Below are positions 60,015 to 64,000 of a DNA stretch of 64,000 nucleotides, piece after piece. The translations under genes were made by a program, and so were the position numbers. A model generated the notes under the pieces. That model was not told where the DNA came from and searched no databases. It worked only from the letters and a program-made list of their open reading frames with translations. Every line of letters begins with the position of its first letter. Position 1 is the first letter of the stretch. Source of the stretch: JACCWP01 sp963785115 (GTDB lineage: Bacteria > Actinomycetota > Actinomycetes > Propionibacteriales > Nocardioidaceae); assembly GCA_963785115.1 (NCBI GenBank), contig CAWATY010000031.1:372001-436000 (forward strand), given 5' to 3'.

Positions 60015-61160
60015 GTGGACGACGCCCTCGCACCCGCCCCGCCCCCTCGGGCGAGGCCGAACCCGGCCCCCGCGCTGCCCGCCACCGTGGACGTCATCTG
60101 CGGCTGGCCGGTGCGCACCGCCGTGGTGGTCGCGTCGCGTCCGCACCCGCAGGTGGTGCTGACCCTGCGCTCCCTCGGCTTCTCCGCGGTCCGTATCTCG
60201 CCACAGGTGGGTCTCGATGCCGGCGACGCGCTGGGGCCGTTCACCTTCCTGCTGCTCGACGCCGAGGCGATGGCAGACCTCGCCGGCGTGGAGATGGCGC
60301 GCGCGCTTCGGGCGCTGTGTCCAGGCGCGCAGGTGGTGATGCTCGGTGCCATCTCACCCACTACGGCGTTGCGGGGCGCGGTCACCGGCGTGACGACGAC
60401 CGTCCAACCCGACGACGGGCCGGGCCTCGCCCGTGTCCTGACCGCCGCGCTGCGGGTGGCGGGGGCGCGCCGCGAGCGCGTGCTCGCGATCGGGGCACAC
60501 CCGGACGACGTCGAACGCGGCTGCGCCGGTGCACTGCTCGCGCACCGCCAGCGCGGCGACCGGTTGTCGATGCTGACCCTCGGGCGCCGTGCGGCCTCCG
60601 GGCACTGCGCGTCGTGGTCCGAGGACGCGCTGGCAACAGCGGAGGCGATCGGGGCGCAGCTGCTGCTGGCCGACGCACCCGGACTCGACGGCGAAGGCGC
60701 CCCGGACGCGACCGCCGCCCTGCTGGAGCGCGTCGTGCGCGCCCTCGACCCCACGGTCGTCTACCTGCCCACGGTCCACGACGCCGACCCCGAGCACCGC
60801 GCCGTCCATGTGGCGGGCCTGCGCGCCAGTCGTGCGGTGCCCTCGGTGCTCTGCTACGGGTCCGACCAGACGACCCCGCAGTTCCGGCCGACCAAGCTGG
60901 TGCCGATCGACGACGTGGTGGCGCGACTGACCGACGTGCTCCGGCTGCGCGGCCGCGACGCCGCGCCCGCGCTGGCCGAGGCGCGCGGGCACGCCCGTGC
61001 GCTCGGTGGGCGGGCCCGCCATGCTGAGCCTTTCGAGGTGCTCAGGGACGATGTCGGCACCGGCGTGCCGCCACCGGCGCTCGTCACCGGTAGCGGCCGT
61101 GGTCCGCACCGCTCCTTCATGCACCGTGGTCGCCAGGCGGCTTGGCGGCTCGACCCGTGA
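60015..61160 (+). CDS. Receiver-like domain fused to a PIG-L deacetylase
   Basis: A 381-residue fusion. Residues about 33-140 look like a response-regulator receiver (AVVVASRPHPQVVLTLRSLG, FLLLDAEAMADLAGVEMARA, QVVMLGAISPTTALRGAVTG), but the conserved lysine near TTVQPDD is missing and the acidic pocket is weak. Residues about 145-360 are a PIG-L deacetylase with the zinc motif IGAHPDDVERG and a later HDADPEHRAVH, both expected for GlcNAc-type deacetylation. GTG at 60015 follows AAGGA. It is overlapped by the next unknown gene and leads a probable sugar cluster. Confidence 0.83.
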   Translation: MDDALAPAPPPRARPNPAPALPATVDVICGWPVRTAVVVASRPHPQVVLTLRSLGFSAVRISPQVGLDAGDALGPFTFLLLDAEAMADLAGVEMARALRALCPGAQVVMLGAISPTTALRGAVTGVTTTVQPDDGPGLARVLTAALRVAGARRERVLAIGAHPDDVERGCAGALLAHRQRGDRLSMLTLGRRAASGHCASWSEDALATAEAIGAQLLLADAPGLDGEGAPDATAALLERVVRALDPTVVYLPTVHDADPEHRAVHVAGLRASRAVPSVLCYGSDQTTPQFRPTKLVPIDDVVARLTDVLRLRGRDAAPALAEARGHARALGGRARHAEPFEVLRDDVGTGVPPPALVTGSGRGPHRSFMHRGRQAAWRLDP

Positions 61161-61960
61161 GCGTCGGCACGCCGACCGGGTACCGGCTGCCCGCGGACAC
61201 CGGCCTCGCCTCGGTCAGCCGCTTGCTGATGGTGCACGCACGCGACACCCGGCGCGACGAGGCGGCCCGTGCCGTTGGCCGGGTCCTCGCCGAGCTGGTC
61301 CGCCGGCGCGGCCACGACGTGCTGGCCGTGCACTCCCGCGGCCAGGTCGCGGGCGACCACCCGGCCCTGCCCGCCGGGCTCCGCAGCGGGCTGCTGGTCC
61401 GCGCGGCGGCCTTCGTCGACGCCGTCCAGGACGTGCTGCGCGATCCCTCGGCCACCCCGGTACCGGCGTGGCTGGACCTCCGGGTCGAGCTCCGCTTCGC
61501 AGACGACCCCGCCGACGACCCCGCCGACGACCCCGCCGACGACCCCGCCGTCGACCCCGCCGTCGACCGGGCCTGGACCTACGCGCTGCTGGCCACCGAG
61601 AGCTTCCGGATGGAAGCCGCCTGGCGCGAGGTCGAGGGCGTCGAGGAGTACCCGGTCGCGTCCACCCACGACCTGCCCGGGAGCTGGACCGGCGACCCGG
61701 CCCGGGCAGAGCGACGGGCGGTCTGGGACCGCGTCCTGGCTCCGTACGCGCACGACGTCCCGCTCGCGTGGGTCGCACCCGCCCCCACTCTGCGCGCCGA
61801 CGTCGAGGAGTCGCTGCGCACACCGGCCAACGACGCCGCGGCTGCCGCCGCCGGTCGGGTGACCGTCCCCCTCGTCCTGCAGCACGCCCGTGAGCTGCTC
61901 GGCCCACAGGCGGGCGGCGACCTCCTGGCCCGCGCGATCGGACCGCTGCCCGTGGGCTAG
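61157..61960 (+). CDS. Uncharacterised 267-residue protein coupled to the PIG-L gene
   Basis: No family is recognised. The protein is soluble, with about equal helix and loop, a DLPGSWTGDPARAERRAVW block near residue 172 and a WVAPAPTLRADVEE segment near 205. A DDPA repeat (12-bp DNA units, 61503-61560) forms an acidic linker near residue 118, splitting it into two parts. The GTG overlaps the PIG-L stop, so it probably acts with that enzyme. A 188-base gap with no gene follows before the SqdB homologue. Confidence 0.7.
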   Translation: MSVGTPTGYRLPADTGLASVSRLLMVHARDTRRDEAARAVGRVLAELVRRRGHDVLAVHSRGQVAGDHPALPAGLRSGLLVRAAAFVDAVQDVLRDPSATPVPAWLDLRVELRFADDPADDPADDPADDPAVDPAVDRAWTYALLATESFRMEAAWREVEGVEEYPVASTHDLPGSWTGDPARAERRAVWDRVLAPYAHDVPLAWVAPAPTLRADVEESLRTPANDAAAAAAGRVTVPLVLQHARELLGPQAGGDLLARAIGPLPVG

Positions 61961-62148
61961 CCGATGGCGACCAAAGCAACCGTTACGGCGTCCCGGACGT
62001 CGTACCGGGTGGGCGACCAACGGACCGCCCGTGGGACGATCCGGCAGTTTGGGACGCGCCGGGCACGTCGCCTACGTGGTCCCGACGGTCGTCTCGGCCC
62101 ACACTGTGGGGTATTGTCCGGCCCTTTCGTCCATGCGGGAGTGACTCG

Positions 62149-63318
62149 ATGCGCATCCTGGTGCTCGGCGGCGACGGCTATCTCGGCTGGCCGACCGCGA
62201 TGTACCTGTCCGCCCGCGGCCACGAGGTCGCGATCGTCGACAACGGGGTTCGTCGCCAGTACGACCACGAGCTCGGGTCCACCAGCCTGGTGCCGATCGA
62301 GTCGCTGCACACCCGGGTACGTGTGTGGGAGGAGCTGACCGACGCGAAGATCGGAGTCTGGGCCGGCGACCTGATGGACGCCGACTTCGTCTACGAGACG
62401 ATCCGCGCGTTCCGGCCGGAGTCGATCGTGCACTTCGCCGAGCAGCGGGCCGCGCCCTACTCGATGATCGACCGCAAGCACGCGGTCTACACCCAGACCA
62501 ACAACGTCGTCGGCACGCTCAACGTCATGTTCGCGATCGGCGAGATCGACCGGGACATCCACCTGGTCAAGCTCGGGACGATGGGCGAGTACGGCACGCC
62601 GAACATCGACATCGAGGAGGGGTGGCTCGATGTCACCCACAAGGGTCGGACCGACCGGGTGCTGTTCCCGAAACGGCCGGGCTCCTTCTACCACCTGTCC
62701 AAGGTGCACGACAGCCACAACCTGGAGTTCGGCTGCCGCATCTGGGGGCTGCGGGTCACCGACCTCAACCAGGGCATCGTCTACGGCCAGGAGACCGAGC
62801 AGACCGCGCTCGACCCCCGGCTGGCCACCCGGTTCGACTACGACGCCGTGTTCGGCACCGTGCTCAACCGGTTCGCGATCCAGGCCGTGCTCGGACTGCC
62901 GCTGTCGGTCTACGGCGGCGGCACCCAGACCCGGGCCGTCATCGACATCCGCGACACCGCCGAGTGCATCCGGCTCGCGTGCGAGAACCCCGCCGACTCC
63001 GGTGAGTTCCGGGTCTTCAACCAGGCCACCGAGTGCTTCTCCCTGAGCGAGATGGCCAAGGTCGTGGCGAATACCTTCCCGGGGGCGGTCGACATCGAGC
63101 ACGTCGACAACCCGCGGGTCGAGCTGGAGAACCACCACTACGCGTTCACGCACACCGCGCTGGAGAGCCTCGGGCTGCAGCCGCACCTGCTCTCGGACAC
63201 GCTGCTGACCTCGATGTTCGACGTCATCGAGCATCACCGCGACCAGGTCGACCTCGCGGCGCTGCGGCCCACCGTCAACTGGCGCAAGACGCACAGCAGC
63301 CTCGGCAACCACCCGTGA
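62149..63318 (+). CDS. SqdB/SQD1-type UDP-sulfoquinovose synthase homologue
   Basis: NAD-dependent SDR enzyme, 389 residues. The Rossmann motif is LVLGGDGYLGWPTAMYLSARG; the SQD1 signature LGTMGEYGTPNIDIEEGW near residue 145 and SFYHLSKVHDSHNLEFG near 182 (YHLSK catalytic Tyr/Lys) match SQD1 of plants and SqdB of bacteria. SQD1 makes UDP-sulfoquinovose from UDP-glucose and sulfite, for the sulfolipid SQDG. A related activity in a surface glycan is possible. ATG at 62149 after GGGAGTGA; its end overlaps the next epimerase. Confidence 0.87.
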   Translation: MRILVLGGDGYLGWPTAMYLSARGHEVAIVDNGVRRQYDHELGSTSLVPIESLHTRVRVWEELTDAKIGVWAGDLMDADFVYETIRAFRPESIVHFAEQRAAPYSMIDRKHAVYTQTNNVVGTLNVMFAIGEIDRDIHLVKLGTMGEYGTPNIDIEEGWLDVTHKGRTDRVLFPKRPGSFYHLSKVHDSHNLEFGCRIWGLRVTDLNQGIVYGQETEQTALDPRLATRFDYDAVFGTVLNRFAIQAVLGLPLSVYGGGTQTRAVIDIRDTAECIRLACENPADSGEFRVFNQATECFSLSEMAKVVANTFPGAVDIEHVDNPRVELENHHYAFTHTALESLGLQPHLLSDTLLTSMFDVIEHHRDQVDLAALRPTVNWRKTHSSLGNHP

Positions 63319-64000
63319 GCCCGAGCGTGGACGGCACCGCACGGTCCGCCGGCCGGGTCCTGGTCACCGGCGGCTCGGGCTTCATCGGGCGACACCTGGT
63401 GGCCCGGCTGCGCGCCGCCGGCCAGGAGGTCACGGTCGCCGACCTCCGGCCCTTCCCCGACGACGACGTCCCGAGCGTCGTCGGCGACCTGTGCGACCCC
63501 TCCGTCCGCGAGGCGTCGATGGCCCCCGGCACGACCGCCGTCGTGCACCTGGCGGCAGAGACGTCGGTGCTCGGCTCGGTGCAGCGACCTGAGCACGTGC
63601 ACCGGACGAACGTCGAGATGACCGCCGCGCTGCTGGAGCTCGCCCGCGTCCGCGGAGTCGGCACGTTCGTCCTCGCCTCCACCAACGCGGTCGTCGGTGA
63701 CGTGGGGCAGCAGACGATCACCGAGGCGCTGCCGCTGCTCCCGCTGACCCCGTACGGCGCTACTAAGGCTGCGGCCGAGATGCTGCTCTCCGGCTATGCC
63801 GGGGCGTACGGCATGCGCTGCCCGTCGGTGCGCCTCACCAACGTCTACGGGCCGGGCATGGCGCACAAGGACAGCTTCGTGCCGCGCCTGCTGCGCGCCG
63901 CGGCGACCGGCGGTGGAGTCGAGATCTACGGCGACGGCGAGCAGCGCCGCGACCTGGTGCACGTGCACGACGTGTCCCGGGCGCTCGAGGCCGCAGCCGC
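63315..64000 (+). CDS. NAD-dependent sugar epimerase/dehydratase (3' end beyond window)
   Basis: The first 228 codons of an extended SDR: LVTGGSGFIGRHLVARLRAA near residue 15, VVHLAAETSV near 76, YGATKAAAEMLLSGY (Tyr/Lys pair) near 143 and RLTNVYGPGMAHKDSFVPRLL near 173. It resembles GalE/RmlB-type nucleotide-sugar enzymes. GTG overlaps the SqdB stop (GTGA). Together the two genes imply a nucleotide-sugar pathway continuing past the window end. Confidence 0.88.
   Translation, partial: MSPSVDGTARSAGRVLVTGGSGFIGRHLVARLRAAGQEVTVADLRPFPDDDVPSVVGDLCDPSVREASMAPGTTAVVHLAAETSVLGSVQRPEHVHRTNVEMTAALLELARVRGVGTFVLASTNAVVGDVGQQTITEALPLLPLTPYGATKAAAEMLLSGYAGAYGMRCPSVRLTNVYGPGMAHKDSFVPRLLRAAATGGGVEIYGDGEQRRDLVHVHDVSRALEAAA

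Noticed and set aside
1..64000. Prophage, insertion sequence or genomic island
   Set aside because: No integrase, transposase, terminal repeats or change in base composition was seen; gene order is that of a core chromosome.

Overview
The window is chromosomal DNA of a high-GC actinobacterium. The gene order and protein types (WhiB1, PdtaS, SigR/RsrA, a fused 2-oxoglutarate decarboxylase/dehydrogenase, bL37, LCP and CheY-like proteins, many GTG starts and 4-bp ATGA/GTGA stop-start overlaps) fit the Propionibacteriales, perhaps Nocardioidaceae. That placement is an inference from gene content, not from a marker phylogeny. There is no phage, integrase, transposase or CRISPR array. Most of the window is core genome.

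Layout. 1-7.7 kb: F1Fo ATP synthase operon on the minus strand (atpZ/atpI-like, atpB, E, F, H, A, G, D, and atpC cut by the window edge). 7.9-12.0 kb: wecA-type sugar-phosphate transferase, tsaC, prmC, prfA and rpmE. 12.1-15.2 kb: a secreted phosphodiesterase-like lipoprotein, TerC and glutathione peroxidase. 15.2-24.2 kb: rho, then the aspartate-family block thrB, thrC, hom, lysA, argS and a single-domain response regulator, with tRNA-Arg(CCG) on the other strand. 24.3-25.5 kb: a divergent hsp20 / RheA-like repressor pair with two candidate operators. 25.6-28.9 kb: a secreted protein of unknown function, an LCP protein and a lipoprotein. 28.9-33.0 kb: kgd plus a 58-residue companion. 33-37 kb: small enzymes and an RsbW/SigF-like pair. 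37-39 kb: whiB1 facing pdtaS, as in Mycobacterium tuberculosis. 39-42.7 kb: DUF2785 protein, IlvG-like TPP enzyme, acetyltransferase and thioesterase. 42.7-45.4 kb: bL37, rsrA, sigR, a hydrolase and an HMCES-type SRAP protein. 45.4-51.3 kb: a T-box-controlled short AspRS, DoxX, aroA, rsgA, DUF2231 and hisN. 51.3-59.8 kb: MFS exporter with ArsR regulator, CBS protein, degenerate GGDEF-EAL protein, and a class III CoA-transferase coupled to an AccD3-like carboxyltransferase. 60-64 kb: start of a glycan or sulfolipid-type locus (receiver-like/PIG-L fusion, an unknown protein, a SqdB/SQD1 homologue, a second sugar epimerase) that runs off the end.

Regulatory DNA is the most informative part. A complete translational T-box precedes the AspRS gene. 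RheA-type operators sit in the hsp20 promoter and over the start codon of its repressor. A CRP-type site precedes whiB1, and a SigR-type promoter precedes sigR itself. A 13-bp dyad (YTACTCTYAGTAR) occurs in front of two unrelated genes. Several genes end in short tandem repeats that carry or touch the stop codon; in three of them each repeat unit contributes another in-sense TGA. Starts were chosen from Shine-Dalgarno spacing, overlap with the upstream stop, and family alignments recalled from memory; no search was run.
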